In this document: positions 46,442 to 55,375 of the stretch, piece after piece
Layout of the letters: each line of letters opens with the position of its first letter
Position numbering within the stretch: the first letter of the stretch is position 1
NCBI RefSeq assembly: GCF_900105385.1
Contig: NZ_LT629772.1
Coordinates: 5,146,001 to 5,210,000 of the forward strand
Length of the DNA: 64,000 nucleotides
Direction of reading: 5' to 3'
From: Microlunatus soli
GTDB lineage: Bacteria; Actinomycetota; Actinomycetes; Propionibacteriales; Propionibacteriaceae
Made by a program: the position numbers and the translations under genes
Notes under the pieces: generated by a model
The model's input: only the letters and a program-made list of their open reading frames with translations
The model's database searches: none
What the model was told of the DNA's origin: nothing

Positions 46442-46844
46442 ATCGATATGTTCGACAACAACGTGATCAGTGCACACAACGTGCTCCAGGCTGCCGGGGA
46501 CCTTGGTGTGCGGCGAGTGGTGTACGCCTCGAGCGAGATGGCGACCGGCCTGCTCACCGAAGGGGTAGTTCCGTCGCAGATCCCGTTCGACGAGTCCGAG
46601 AGACGGCCGTCGCCGAACGCCTATGCCTTGAGCAAGTACATCAGTGAAGTGATCGCCGAGACGCTTGTGCTGGCTCATCCACAAACTGCCTGGGTAGGGC
46701 TGCGGATCAATGGCCGAGCACTACGACAGCTTTGCCGACTTCGCCGCGGACTACGTCGATCCGCAGTCCGCGTTCGACTGTACGAAGATGCGCACGTTGG
46801 TCGGCTGGACCCCGCCCCACAGCTGGCGAGACCAGCTGGACTGA
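46442..46844 (+). pseudogene. Fragment of an NAD-dependent sugar epimerase/dehydratase
   Basis: It starts in the middle of the Rossmann domain: FDNNVISAHNVLQAAGDLGV, RRVVYASSE and the catalytic YALSK. The Gly-rich NAD motif is missing. After TAWVGLRIN the frame changes to AEHYDSFADFAADYVDPQS and AFDCTKMRTLVGWTPPHSWR ending in DQLD, the C-terminal tail of the family. The substrate-binding middle is deleted. Two deletions thus remain in one gene remnant of an extended SDR. Confidence 0.7.
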
Positions 46845-46856
46845 CGCGGTTGAAGA

Positions 46857-47168
46857 TCAGACGCGCTCCGCAGGCCCGGATGTGGAGCTGACAACGTCGC
46901 CGATGGCGACAGCGGGGAAGACGTTGGTGTAGTTGGCGACGTCGGCTCTGATCTTGCCGGTCGCGGTGGCCGCCGCCCAGGCTTCGGCGTTCGACACCAG
47001 TGTCCAACCGATCGCCTCGTACGGGCCGCTGGTGATCTTGTCGGCGCCCCAGCCGTGACAGTCATTGCCGAGTGTGGCGGCGAGCATCGGCATGTGTGTC
47101 GACGTGTAATAGTCCATGTCGAAGGTCGACTCGGCGGTCTTCGGATAGAGGAACGTCACCCGGATCAT
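46857..47168 (-). CDS. EthD-family protein
   Basis: 103 residues: VTFLYPKTAESTFDMDYYTS, then HMPMLAATLG, GWGADKITSGPYEAIG and VSNAEAWAAATATGKIRADV. This matches the EthD/ferredoxin-like dimeric alpha+beta barrel fold (length 100-110). Members act in ether or polyketide chemistry; most are uncharacterised. The ATG at 47168 is the only sensible start. It lies just beyond the decayed gene block and 65 bp from the divergent kinase. Confidence 0.8.
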   Translation of the reverse strand: MIRVTFLYPKTAESTFDMDYYTSTHMPMLAATLGNDCHGWGADKITSGPYEAIGWTLVSNAEAWAAATATGKIRADVANYTNVFPAVAIGDVVSSTSGPAERV

Positions 47169-47233
47169 TCGCCGAGTATCGCACGGTGAATTCCACTGGC
47201 CGGGCTCGCCGCCGCGACGTACGGTGATCCTCG

Positions 47234-48235
47234 ATGATCACCGATCCGTTGCCCGCCGGCGAGTTCGTGGCCGAGCTGTTCGGCTGGTCGTCGCCGTTGG
47301 CGATGACGCTCGCGGGTGAAGGGCACATGGGCCGGATCTGGCACCTGGAGACCGGTGCCGGATCGTATGCCGTGAAGGAACTCCATTGGGCGCGGGACGT
47401 TGCCAAGGAGGAAGCTGCCGTCACTCGTCAGGTCGCCTTCTGTGATGCGGCTCGAGCCGCCGGCGTGCGAGCACCGGGAAGTCTGCGCACCGTTGACGGT
47501 CGGTATGTGACCGCGTTGCCGATCGAGCATGGCGGTCGGCTGGTCCGGGCCTACGAGTGGGTTGACGCTCGACCACTTGATGAGTCCGACCGTGCGGTGT
47601 CGGCGTGGGTCGGGGAGACCACCGCGATCATCGAAGGTCTCGCCCACCCGGTGGGCGATCAGGACCTCGATGCGTGGTTCACAACCCCGCCGTCGGCCGA
47701 CCACTGGTCAGACCTGGTCGAACGGTGCGACGCCGCCGGCCAGCCGTGGGCGGGGATGCTTCGTGACGTGGTGCCGGGACTGCTCGCTCTTGCGGATCGG
47801 TTGGAGATGCCGGCGGACGAAGACTTGATCATCGCGCACACCGACTTCACCCGCCAGAACGTGCTGGTCGAGCCGGACGGGCGGTTCGTGCTGTTGGATT
47901 GGGACGACGCGTGCCCGGCGACGCCGAGCCGGACCCTCGGGCAGGTGATCAACAACTGGCACATCGGTCGGTCCGTCGTTGATCTTGAAGGACTCCGGCA
48001 GACGATGCGTGGCTACCGGGACGCCGGCGGCACGGCCGAGATCAGGACCGTCGCCGACCTCGGCGATTCGATCTGCGCCTTTCTGAACCACCTTGCGTCC
48101 CAGGCGAACCTGTCGCTGGACCGTGAGCAGCCCGCTGCCCACACCGAGGGTGCCAGCCGCCGAATGCCCGGCCTGTTGCAACATCCGACACTCGACATCT
48201 ACGCCGAAGCCGTACGAGCAGCGGCGGCGCTCTGA
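47234..48235 (+). CDS. Phosphotransferase of the APH fold
   Basis: 333 residues. The N-lobe has GHMGRIWHLETGAGSYAVKE, the Lys of ATP binding. The catalytic loop IIAHTDFTRQNVLVEPDGR has canonical H-x-D-x4-N, and VLLDWDDACPA the metal Asp. RLVRAYEWVDARPL is a hinge typical of this kinase group. The substrate is unknown. It is followed after 42 bp by a DinB-like gene in the same direction, probably one transcript. Confidence 0.85.
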   Translation: MITDPLPAGEFVAELFGWSSPLAMTLAGEGHMGRIWHLETGAGSYAVKELHWARDVAKEEAAVTRQVAFCDAARAAGVRAPGSLRTVDGRYVTALPIEHGGRLVRAYEWVDARPLDESDRAVSAWVGETTAIIEGLAHPVGDQDLDAWFTTPPSADHWSDLVERCDAAGQPWAGMLRDVVPGLLALADRLEMPADEDLIIAHTDFTRQNVLVEPDGRFVLLDWDDACPATPSRTLGQVINNWHIGRSVVDLEGLRQTMRGYRDAGGTAEIRTVADLGDSICAFLNHLASQANLSLDREQPAAHTEGASRRMPGLLQHPTLDIYAEAVRAAAAL

Positions 48236-48277
48236 AGAACCCGCGACGGTGGTCGTCCCACGGTCTACGTTGAGGTC

Positions 48278-48811
48278 ATGGACTATGCAGAGTTGCCGGT
48301 CGATGAGTGTCTGCTGGGCGGGGACGGTGAAATGCTGTGTTTCGCCCTGGATCGGGCGCGGAAGGAGTTCGCCTGGAAGACCGGCGGTCTCGATGCGATA
48401 CAGCTTCGCCATCGGATTCCTACCTCGACCATGACCTTGGCCGGGCTGATCAAACACCTGGCGTTCGTCGAGGACGGGTTCACCGCCATGGCCCAAGGCC
48501 GCCCGTCCGGACATCTCCAGGAGCAGCAGCCGGCCGACGCACCCGACGAGTGGGAATCGGCGTTGACCGAGGAGCCGGACGCGCTGTACGCGGTGTGGTA
48601 CGGCGCAATCGAACGATCACGGAACGCCTGGGCCGAGATGATCAAGAATGGCGGACTGGACACGATCGTTGACGATCCGGACCCGGCGTGGAACAAGAAT
48701 CGGCGGCGGATCCTCGTCGACCTGTTGGAGGAGAACCTGATCCACCTCGGTCATGTCGATCTCCTGCGGGAGGCGGTCGACGGCCGCCGCGGACACGGCT
48801 GGCCGGAGTAG
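48278..48811 (+). CDS. DinB/DUF664 family protein
   Basis: 177 residues. Four-helix bundle: LCFALDRARKEFAWKTGGLD, STMTLAGLIKHLAFVEDGF (metal His), AWAEMIKNGGL and DLLEENLIHLGHVDLLREA, with two further His in the ENLIHLGH motif. The DUF664 branch includes thiol-dependent S-transferases of the mycothiol/bacillithiol group, and the three-His pattern is intact. A mycothiol-linked detoxification role is plausible but not shown. It is 42 bp after the kinase gene. Confidence 0.82.
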   Translation: MDYAELPVDECLLGGDGEMLCFALDRARKEFAWKTGGLDAIQLRHRIPTSTMTLAGLIKHLAFVEDGFTAMAQGRPSGHLQEQQPADAPDEWESALTEEPDALYAVWYGAIERSRNAWAEMIKNGGLDTIVDDPDPAWNKNRRRILVDLLEENLIHLGHVDLLREAVDGRRGHGWPE

Positions 48812-48836
48812 TGACACAGGGCCGGCGAGCAGACGG

Positions 48837-50681
48837 TCAGCGGAGGCGGGTCACTCGGACGTAGTCGAAGGCGGACGTGTAGCCGGACCCGGACATCGAG
48901 ACCAATCCGATCTTGGTGTCGGCGGTAGTGTCCTGTCGCCAGGTCGCGCCCTTCACCCAGTCATCACCGTCGAGGCTGCTGAAGGCGGTGTAGCAGGTGG
49001 TCGAGCCGCAGCTGCGCGCGACGAGGCGCAGATAGGTCCAGTCACCGACGGGCCCGACGACGCCGTTTCCGTAGCTGGGGTATCCCGGCTCCGGGTCGAC
49101 GTGCTTGCCGATCTCGGTCTGCCGGGTCGCACCGATCGAGACCGACACCAGCTTCAGGTACGTCGCGTCGCTGTTGTAGATCATCATTCCGCCCTGCACG
49201 TAGTTGTGCACCGTCGTGTCGTCCGGCGTGTTCACCGCGACCTTGGTCTCGACCATGTAGTCCCCGGACGGTGCCTTCTCGGTCAGCACGGACGCCAGCG
49301 TCGAGGCCGGCGGCTGGATGTCGGCGGGCTGGGTCTGCCACCGCAGGCTGCCGCCACCGACGCTGTAGCTGTCGGCGGCAGGTTCCCTGACCCAGCTCCA
49401 GCGGCTGCTCAATTGGCTGCCGCTGAAGTCATCGGACAGGCCCGGGATGGGGCGGCCGGGTTGCGGTTCGTGCAGCGGCTGTGGCTGGTAGGCCTCGCGT
49501 TGGCCGGGCCGGGCGGCCGGGGCCGGTTGTGCCGTGTCCGACGGGCCGCTGCCGGAACGGACCGACGGCCAGCCGTCGACCCAATCGACGGGATCGATCA
49601 GGCCGGGACGCTTGGTGTAGCCGACCGCGTCCTGATAGTAGGGATCGTTCACGTCGATGCCGTGATAGATCATCCAGTCCTGGCCGGCGTCGTCGGTGAG
49701 CATCGTGTTGTGCCCGACGCCGACCCAGCGGTTCCCGTTCTGCGCCACGACCGGGGTGCCACCGACCCGGGGTGCGGTGATGGCACGTCCGGTGGCATCC
49801 CGGAAGGTGCCCAGCAGCGTCTTGGACCGGGCCGCGAAGACGGTGTAGCCGGTGAGCGGACCGTTGCAACAGTTGGTCGAGGAGGCCAGCAGATACCACC
49901 AGGCGCCATGCCGGGTGAGGTAAGCACCCTCGTAGCGGTCGCCGACCGCGAGCCGCTGCTCCGAGGCAGGATCACTGGTGGTTCCGTCCGCGCTCAGCCT
50001 GCGGATCCACAGGCCGCCGCCGAATCCGCCGTACGCGATGTAGTTCTGGCCGTTCTCGGTGACCACCTCGGGGTCGATGGTCGATCGGCGGGAGTCGGTG
50101 CCCGGGATGTTCGACGGCTCGACCACGGGGGTCTGCGAGACGGTGAACGGTCCGGCCGGCGTCGGACCCGTGGCAACGCCGATCGCGGCGCCGGCTCCGG
50201 GCAGATTCGTGTTGGAGACGGCGAAGTAGAGCCGATAGCCGTCTGAGGTCTTGACGATGTCCGGCGCCCAGATGCCGGCACCGGTTGCCGCATACGACGG
50301 GGACGTCGGGAACGAGGCGTGCAGCCAGGTCCAGTGCACCAGGTCGGTGGAGCGATAGATCGGGAGCAGGCCCGGCTCCGGCCCGCCGGGTGCGTCGGTG
50401 CCGCGATCGCTGGTGCAGAAGAGATACCAAGCGGTGTCGGATCCGCTGCCTCGGATGACGTCCGGATCGGCGCAACTGGCGGCGTGGAAGCCGCCGGGCA
50501 GGTTCAGCGTCATCGGATTCGTGTACGTCCCGGGTCGCTGAACCGTCGGGGCGACCTGCGGCTGGGGTGCGGCAGCGGACACCGCGGGATGGGACAACCC
50601 GAAGCCGGCGATCGCGGCCACGGCGGTGAGGATGGCGGCGGCGCGACGGAGTCGGCGCCCGGAACGGGGGAGGATACGCAT
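48837..50681 (-). CDS. Secreted GH43 glycoside hydrolase with C-terminal beta-sandwich
   Basis: 614 residues from the ATG at 50681, with GGAG eight bases upstream. Signal peptide: RRLRRAAAILTAVAAIAGFG, cleavage probably after VSAAAP. The five-bladed propeller domain has CADPDVI (base Asp), STIDPEVVTENG (second Asp) and RYEGAYLTRHG (acid Glu), the GH43 triad. A Pro-rich linker at about 395-425 leads to a second domain of about 190 residues (DDFSGSQLSSRWSWVREPAAD) of GH43 C-terminal/laminin-G type. Arabinan or xylan side chains are the usual targets. It acts outside the cell and is divergent from nothing close; it lies 105 bp beyond the regulator. Confidence 0.9.
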   Translation of the reverse strand: MRILPRSGRRLRRAAAILTAVAAIAGFGLSHPAVSAAAPQPQVAPTVQRPGTYTNPMTLNLPGGFHAASCADPDVIRGSGSDTAWYLFCTSDRGTDAPGGPEPGLLPIYRSTDLVHWTWLHASFPTSPSYAATGAGIWAPDIVKTSDGYRLYFAVSNTNLPGAGAAIGVATGPTPAGPFTVSQTPVVEPSNIPGTDSRRSTIDPEVVTENGQNYIAYGGFGGGLWIRRLSADGTTSDPASEQRLAVGDRYEGAYLTRHGAWWYLLASSTNCCNGPLTGYTVFAARSKTLLGTFRDATGRAITAPRVGGTPVVAQNGNRWVGVGHNTMLTDDAGQDWMIYHGIDVNDPYYQDAVGYTKRPGLIDPVDWVDGWPSVRSGSGPSDTAQPAPAARPGQREAYQPQPLHEPQPGRPIPGLSDDFSGSQLSSRWSWVREPAADSYSVGGGSLRWQTQPADIQPPASTLASVLTEKAPSGDYMVETKVAVNTPDDTTVHNYVQGGMMIYNSDATYLKLVSVSIGATRQTEIGKHVDPEPGYPSYGNGVVGPVGDWTYLRLVARSCGSTTCYTAFSSLDGDDWVKGATWRQDTTADTKIGLVSMSGSGYTSAFDYVRVTRLR

Positions 50682-50786
50682 GCTCAGCTCCAGTGATGAG
50701 TCAAGACGGACCATTAGCGCGCCCTGACGAGCCACCGATGGGCGCGGGTTGAGTCTGGCCCTACCTTCCATCGTTGTAAAGAGGCT

Positions 50787-51509
50787 TCAGGGATCTGGTG
50801 TGGACCTCTGCAGGAGCTCTCGTCGCTGTTCGGCAGCGTTTGTCATGTCCTCGGCGAGGAGCCGGAAGAAGTCACTGGTTCGGCGGAGCCGAGCACCTGC
50901 CGGTGTCGAAGCGCCGAGGATGGCGGTGCCTTCGTCGGCTGCTGTCGCCCACAGCATGATCGACCTGGTGCTGGCCAGCCAGGTGCGATACCAGGCGTCG
51001 TCCTCGATCACGTATCGCTCGCGCCGGGTGCCGCTGTGGCGGTCGCGGGTGATCAGTTCGAGTTGTTCCAGGTAGCCGACGGCCTTGGAGATCGACGCCG
51101 GACTGACCCGGAGGCGTTCGGTGAGCTCCGCGGCAGTGAAGGCGCCGTCGTCGCTGGTGAACAGACAGCCGAACACCTTGGCCGACATCGGCGGCAGCCC
51201 GGTTCGGATCATCAGCGCGGTGAACTCCTCGGTGAAGTCGCCGACCGCCGCCGGATCCCGACCGTACGCCGCCGCTTCCGGTCGCCGCGCCGCCGAACCG
51301 CCCGTTCCCGTGCGTCGCGCTCGTCGCCGGGTCGCCTGCTGCGCGGCCGCGGCTCGATAGCCGTCGGGCCCGCCGTTGCGTTCCAGTTCGCGGTTGATCG
51401 TCGACCGTGGCCGGCCGAGTCGGCGGGCGATCTCGGCCCGGCCGACGCCACGGCGGAGCCAGCTCGCGATCTGTTGTCGATCATGGAGGGTCAGACGACC
51501 GCCGGGCAT
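50787..51509 (-). CDS. GbsR/MarR-type regulator with N-terminal IS30-like HTH
   Basis: 240 residues from the ATG at 51509, six bases after GAGGAG. Residues 3-60 form a helix-turn-helix of IS30 transposase type (RLTLHDRQQIASWLRRGVGR, then AEIARRLGRPRSTINRELERNGG). A basic linker follows. Residues 110-200 are a GbsR/MarR winged helix (MSAKVFGCLFTSDDGAFTAAEL, ASISKAVGYLEQLELI, RDRHSGTRRERYVI). The combination is known in actinobacteria; the ligand is unknown. TTGCAAC repeats upstream may be its own operator and could also control the divergent SDR gene. Confidence 0.85.
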   Translation of the reverse strand: MPGGRLTLHDRQQIASWLRRGVGRAEIARRLGRPRSTINRELERNGGPDGYRAAAAQQATRRRARRTGTGGSAARRPEAAAYGRDPAAVGDFTEEFTALMIRTGLPPMSAKVFGCLFTSDDGAFTAAELTERLRVSPASISKAVGYLEQLELITRDRHSGTRRERYVIEDDAWYRTWLASTRSIMLWATAADEGTAILGASTPAGARLRRTSDFFRLLAEDMTNAAEQRRELLQRSTPDP

Positions 51510-51549
51510 GGCTGGCTCCTCATCTCGAGATGCGTTCATCGACAAGTCA

Positions 51550-51599
51550 TTGCAACAATCTAGCCAGGGCGTGTTGCAACGACCGTTCATCATTGCAAC
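51550..51599. promoter_or_regulatory. Three TTGCAAC repeats between divergent regulator and SDR gene
   Basis: TTGCAAC starts at 51550, 51574 and 51593, all in the same orientation, twice within CATTGCAAC. TTGCAA is itself a palindrome. Position, 40-90 bp upstream of the GbsR/MarR gene, suggests an operator. Confidence 0.55.
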
Positions 51600-51707
51600 G
51601 ATATCGCGTTATTCATCGAGTGATTAGGGCCACGTTCTCTACTGTTGTGATCGGAGATGCGAGTAGCTTTCGCAGCAAGGAAAGATTCTGGAGAAGGGTC
51701 GCGTGAG

Positions 51708-52517
51708 ATGAAGGTTTGTCTGGTCACCGGGGCATCGTCCGGGATCGGGATGGCGACGGCACTCGATCTGTTGGCGGCCGGTCACGTCGTCTACGGCGCC
51801 GCCCGCAGGGTGCAGAAGATGGAGCCGATCACGGCCGCCGGCGGCCACGTCCTCGCGTTGGATGCCCGATCCGACGGCGATCTCGAGCAAGCAGTCGCAA
51901 CGATCATCGCCGAGCAGGGACGCATCGACGTCTTGATCAACAACGCCGGGACGGTGCTGCACGGTGCCGTCGAGGACGTCCCGCTCGATCTTGCCCGCGA
52001 TCAGTTCGAGGTCAACCTCTTCGCGCCGGCTCGACTCGCTCAACTCGTGCTGCCGCAGATGCGCGCACAACGTTCCGGCACGATCATCAACGTGTCCTCG
52101 ATCGGTGGCGAGATCGCGCTACCGCTCGGATCCTGGTACTACGCGGCCAAGCACGCGCTGGAGGCGTTCTCCGACACGCTCCGGATGGAGGTCAAGCCGT
52201 TCGGCATCGACGTGGCGATCATCCAGCCGGGCATCATCCGGACCGAGTTCGAGGATCAGACCTCGGCCCAGATCCTGGAGTTCTCCGGTGACGGCCCCTA
52301 CCGCCAGTTGGCCACGGCGATGGCGAAGAGCGCCGAAGGAGGTCTGGCCGGCGGCTCCGATCCGGCCGTCGTCGCCGAGGTGATCCGAGAGGCGATCGAG
52401 TCCGAACAGCCGCAGACCCGCTACCCGGTCGGCTGGCTGGCCGACCGACTCCTCGAACTCAACCGGACGCTGCCGGACCGCGAGTTCGATGCCATGGTGA
52501 CCCGGGTTGCCGAGTAG
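51708..52517 (+). CDS. Short-chain dehydrogenase/reductase
   Basis: 269 residues from the ATG at 51708, with GGAGAAGG upstream. NAD(P) motif TGASSGIG; INNAG; catalytic Ser in VSSIGGE; and Tyr/Lys in SWYYAAKHALEAF (Y-x-x-x-K). This is a classical SDR; the cofactor is probably NADPH because Ala-Arg-Arg follows the second strand (GAARRVQKM). The substrate is unknown; the family match is to ketoreductases. It is divergent from the GbsR/MarR gene, which probably controls it. Confidence 0.88.
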   Translation: MKVCLVTGASSGIGMATALDLLAAGHVVYGAARRVQKMEPITAAGGHVLALDARSDGDLEQAVATIIAEQGRIDVLINNAGTVLHGAVEDVPLDLARDQFEVNLFAPARLAQLVLPQMRAQRSGTIINVSSIGGEIALPLGSWYYAAKHALEAFSDTLRMEVKPFGIDVAIIQPGIIRTEFEDQTSAQILEFSGDGPYRQLATAMAKSAEGGLAGGSDPAVVAEVIREAIESEQPQTRYPVGWLADRLLELNRTLPDREFDAMVTRVAE

Positions 52518-52585
52518 CGGGCTGGGATCCGTCGCCCCCGTAGCTGAGGCGGTCGTTGCCGCGGACGATCTTGGAGATGTCGCGT

Positions 52586-53335
52586 CTACCAAGGGACGGG
52601 GCCGCTGTCTCGTCGGTAGCCGCCGGTCTCGGTCGATGCGGTGGTAGCGAGCTCGATCACGATCCTGGCCCCCTCGGCGGGAGTGCGGGTCACGTCGGCC
52701 CGCCCGCTGCGACCGAGCGCGGTCGCCGTGGGGCCGGGATCGGCGGCGTTGACGAGGATGCCCTCCTCTCGCAACTGTTTGGCGTACTGGACGGTGATCT
52801 GATTGAGCGCGGCCTTGGACGGCGGATATCCGAGCCATCCAGGCAGACCGCTGAAGTAGTGATCCGGATCGCTCATCAGGGCAAGGGATCCGATGCTGGA
52901 GGAGAGGTTGATGATCCGAGCGCGTTCGGATCGCCGCAGCAGCGGCAGCATGGCCTCGGTGACGGCAACGACACCGAACACGTTCGTCTCGAAGACGGCG
53001 CGGACGGCATCGAGCTCGGCCGTCCCCGCGGTCTGCAGGCTCGGCTCTCCCGGCGTTCCGGCGTTGTTGACCAGCACGTCCAGCCGTCCGGCGCTCCGCT
53101 GCACGCTTGCGGCGGCTCGTTCGATGCTGCCCGGGTCTGTCACGTCGAGCTGTACGTCGCGGACATCCAGCCCCTGCGCTCGCAGTGACGCCGCGCGCTC
53201 CCGGGCGGCATCGGCGTCGCGGGCGCCCAGGAATACCGTCATCCCGGTCCGGGCCAATCCCTCCACTGCGGCATATCCGATGCCGCGGTTGGCGCCGGTG
53301 ATCAGAGCCACGGGGGGAGTCGGTTCTCCAGGCAT
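52586..53335 (-). CDS. Short-chain dehydrogenase/reductase next to a TetR gene
   Basis: 249 residues from the ATG at 53335. NAD(P) motif TGANRGIG; LVNNAG; NLSSSIGSLAL; catalytic Y-x-x-x-K in LGYPPSKAALN. The second-strand stretch GARDADAARE favours NADPH. An Arg-Gly-rich tail (TETGGYRRDSGPVPW) ends it, as in many NADPH-dependent SDRs of the plant carbonyl-reductase-like group. A TTG at 53377 is in frame but would cover the operator. It is divergent from the TetR regulator and probably its target. Confidence 0.88.
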   Translation of the reverse strand: MPGEPTPPVALITGANRGIGYAAVEGLARTGMTVFLGARDADAARERAASLRAQGLDVRDVQLDVTDPGSIERAAASVQRSAGRLDVLVNNAGTPGEPSLQTAGTAELDAVRAVFETNVFGVVAVTEAMLPLLRRSERARIINLSSSIGSLALMSDPDHYFSGLPGWLGYPPSKAALNQITVQYAKQLREEGILVNAADPGPTATALGRSGRADVTRTPAEGARIVIELATTASTETGGYRRDSGPVPW

Positions 53336-53359
53336 AGTCGTTGCCGCCTCTCGGTTCGA

Positions 53360-53378
53360 ATTGGAGGTATCGTCCAAT
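53360..53378. promoter_or_regulatory. Probable TetR operator in the SDR/TetR divergent region
   Basis: ATTGGA - 7 nt - TCCAAT inverted repeat, 25 bp from the SDR ATG and 38 bp from the TetR start. Divergent TetR regulators usually bind such a site and repress both genes. Confidence 0.6.
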
Positions 53379-53415
53379 TGACAGCTTACGGCTTACTTGG
53401 AGGGAAATTCCATCT

Positions 53416-54027
53416 GTGATCGCTTCTGCTTCACGGATCGATGGCCGTCGCCGCCGCGAATCGCTGCTGGATGCCGCGCTGGCGTGCTTCGGCGAGGCGG
53501 GTGTGATGGCGACCGGCATCGAGCAGATCCGTCGGCGCGCGGGTGCCAGCCCGTCGAGCGTCTACCACCATTTCAAGGGTCTTGACGACTTGAGCGCGGC
53601 GCTGCTCCTGCGCACCTTCGAGCGGGCGATCGGCCACATCACTGACCAGGTTCGGAGCACCAGCGTTGCCGCCGACGCGGTCCGCGTCCTGGTCCGCTCG
53701 TATCTGGAATGGGCCTTCGCGCATCCCGACGAGGCGAGGTACATGTACCAGGCGACTGCCGTCGAGCTCAGCGGATCGCGTCAGCACGACGTGCTGCTGG
53801 CCAAGGCGCAGCTCTACGAGCCCCTTTTCGCGCAGCTCGAAGAATTCGCAGTCGAAGGGACGCTGCCGCCATGGCCCGGGTCGGCGATCATTGCCGTCGC
53901 GCTCGGACCCAGCCACGACGTCTGCCGTCAGCTCCTTGCGGGCGGCGACGTCGACACGGACTGGGCACTCGGCGAGCTCCCTGAAGTCGCCTGGCGTTCA
54001 CTAGGGCGCGTCGCTAAATCCGGGTAA
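53416..54027 (+). CDS. TetR-family transcriptional regulator
   Basis: 203 residues from the GTG at 53416, with GGAGGGA 11 bases upstream. The N-terminal HTH has RRESLLDAALACFGEAGVMATG, EQIRRRAGASPSSVYHHFKG (canonical TetR helix 2-3), DDLSAALLLRTFERA. The C-terminal ligand domain resembles TetR_C of the AcrR/LmrA group (YLEWAFAHPDEARYMY). The ligand is unknown. Divergent orientation to an SDR and the palindrome between them suggest control of that SDR. Confidence 0.88.
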   Translation: MIASASRIDGRRRRESLLDAALACFGEAGVMATGIEQIRRRAGASPSSVYHHFKGLDDLSAALLLRTFERAIGHITDQVRSTSVAADAVRVLVRSYLEWAFAHPDEARYMYQATAVELSGSRQHDVLLAKAQLYEPLFAQLEEFAVEGTLPPWPGSAIIAVALGPSHDVCRQLLAGGDVDTDWALGELPEVAWRSLGRVAKSG

Positions 54028-54046
54028 GGGGCAAGGGCAGTCGGTG

Positions 54047-55375
54047 TCACCAGGACGGCTGGGTCCATTCCGGATGAACCCTGCGCATCGCCACACCGTC
54101 GTCACGATCCCGGATCGGCGAGCCCGCCCAACGTTGATGCAAGCGCTGCAACGAATCCCGGTCCAACTCGATCCCCAGACCGGGGGTGCCGGTGACCGGC
54201 AGCTTGCCGTCGGCGAAGACGTGCGGCGTGGTGATCACATCCTCGGTCTGCCACGGCCGGTGAGTGTCGCAGGCATAGCGCAGGGTCGGGATGGTCGAGG
54301 CGACCTGGGTCATCGCGGCCAGGCTGATCCCGAGGTGGGTGTTGGAGTGCATCGACAGGCCGACATCGAAGGCATCGCAGATCGCCGCCAGGTCCTGAGT
54401 GGCGCGCAGGCCGCCCCAGTAGTGGTGATCTGACAGCACCACCTGGACAGCGTCGGTGCGGAACGCTTCGCTGATCTCTTCGGTCGAGGTGACACACATG
54501 TTCGTCGCCAGCGGCAGCGACGTGCCCCGCGCGACCTCGGCCATCTGTGCGGTGCCGGTGGTCGGGTCCTCCAGGTATTCCGCGATCGACTCCAACTCGG
54601 CGGCGACCCGCAGACTGGTCGCTACCGACCAGGCACCGTTGGGATCCAGCCGCACCGGTCGGCCGGGGAACGCTTCGGCCAGAGCCTTCGTCGCGGCGAC
54701 CTCCTGATCGGGCGGGAAGACGCCGCCCTTCAGTTTGAACGAGGTGAAGCCGTAGTCGCGGACCATTCGCCGGGCCTGCTGCACCACCTGATCGGGGTCG
54801 AGTGCAGCGCCCCAGTCGTCGTGCGGGACGTCCGATCCGTAGCCGTCCGGATGCTCGGCCCAGCGGTAGAACAGGTAGGCGCTGAAATCGACGTCGTCGC
54901 GAACCTTGCCGCCGAGCAGCGCGTGCACCGGCAACCCGGCCAGGTGTCCGAGGGCGTCATAGATCGCGACCTCGAACGCCGAGGCGACGCTGCAGGCGAT
55001 CTTGTTCAGGCTTCGCGGTCCGCGCAGACCGCCGGCGTCGACTGCAGCGTCCACTCGCTGCAGCTCGACCGACTCGGTGCGCGCTCGGACCCTGCCCCGC
55101 AGGCCGTTCACCGACAGCGGGGACCCGACAAGTTCGGGGGCGAAGGCCTGCGCGACGGACAGGTAGTCGGTGTCACCGTAGGTCTCGCCGACACCGATCT
55201 CACCGGTGTCGGTCTCCACCTCGATGATCGCGCGCGGTGCGTACGGTGCGTGGACGCCCTGGATGTTCAATAGCGGCGGATCGGCGATCAGGATCGGGGT
55301 CACTCGTACCTGGGTGATCTTGCTGTTGATCTTGGCGCTGATCTCGACGGTGTTCTCAGTCATGATCATCTTCAC
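54047..55375 (-). CDS. gudD: Glucarate dehydratase
   Basis: 442 residues, enolase superfamily. [20 protein letters not shown] is the N-terminal capping domain. FKLKGG carries the catalytic Lys pair; metal ligands are in RLDPNGAW and EYLEDPT, and [16 protein letters not shown] has the His of the MR/glucarate subgroup. It dehydrates D-glucarate or L-idarate to 5-keto-4-deoxyglucarate. It starts (GTG) in the last four bases of the gene encoding the next enzyme, so both are coupled. ATG codons two and four codons downstream are alternatives. Confidence 0.9.
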   Translation of the reverse strand: MKMIMTENTVEISAKINSKITQVRVTPILIADPPLLNIQGVHAPYAPRAIIEVETDTGEIGVGETYGDTDYLSVAQAFAPELVGSPLSVNGLRGRVRARTESVELQRVDAAVDAGGLRGPRSLNKIACSVASAFEVAIYDALGHLAGLPVHALLGGKVRDDVDFSAYLFYRWAEHPDGYGSDVPHDDWGAALDPDQVVQQARRMVRDYGFTSFKLKGGVFPPDQEVAATKALAEAFPGRPVRLDPNGAWSVATSLRVAAELESIAEYLEDPTTGTAQMAEVARGTSLPLATNMCVTSTEEISEAFRTDAVQVVLSDHHYWGGLRATQDLAAICDAFDVGLSMHSNTHLGISLAAMTQVASTIPTLRYACDTHRPWQTEDVITTPHVFADGKLPVTGTPGLGIELDRDSLQRLHQRWAGSPIRDRDDGVAMRRVHPEWTQPSW

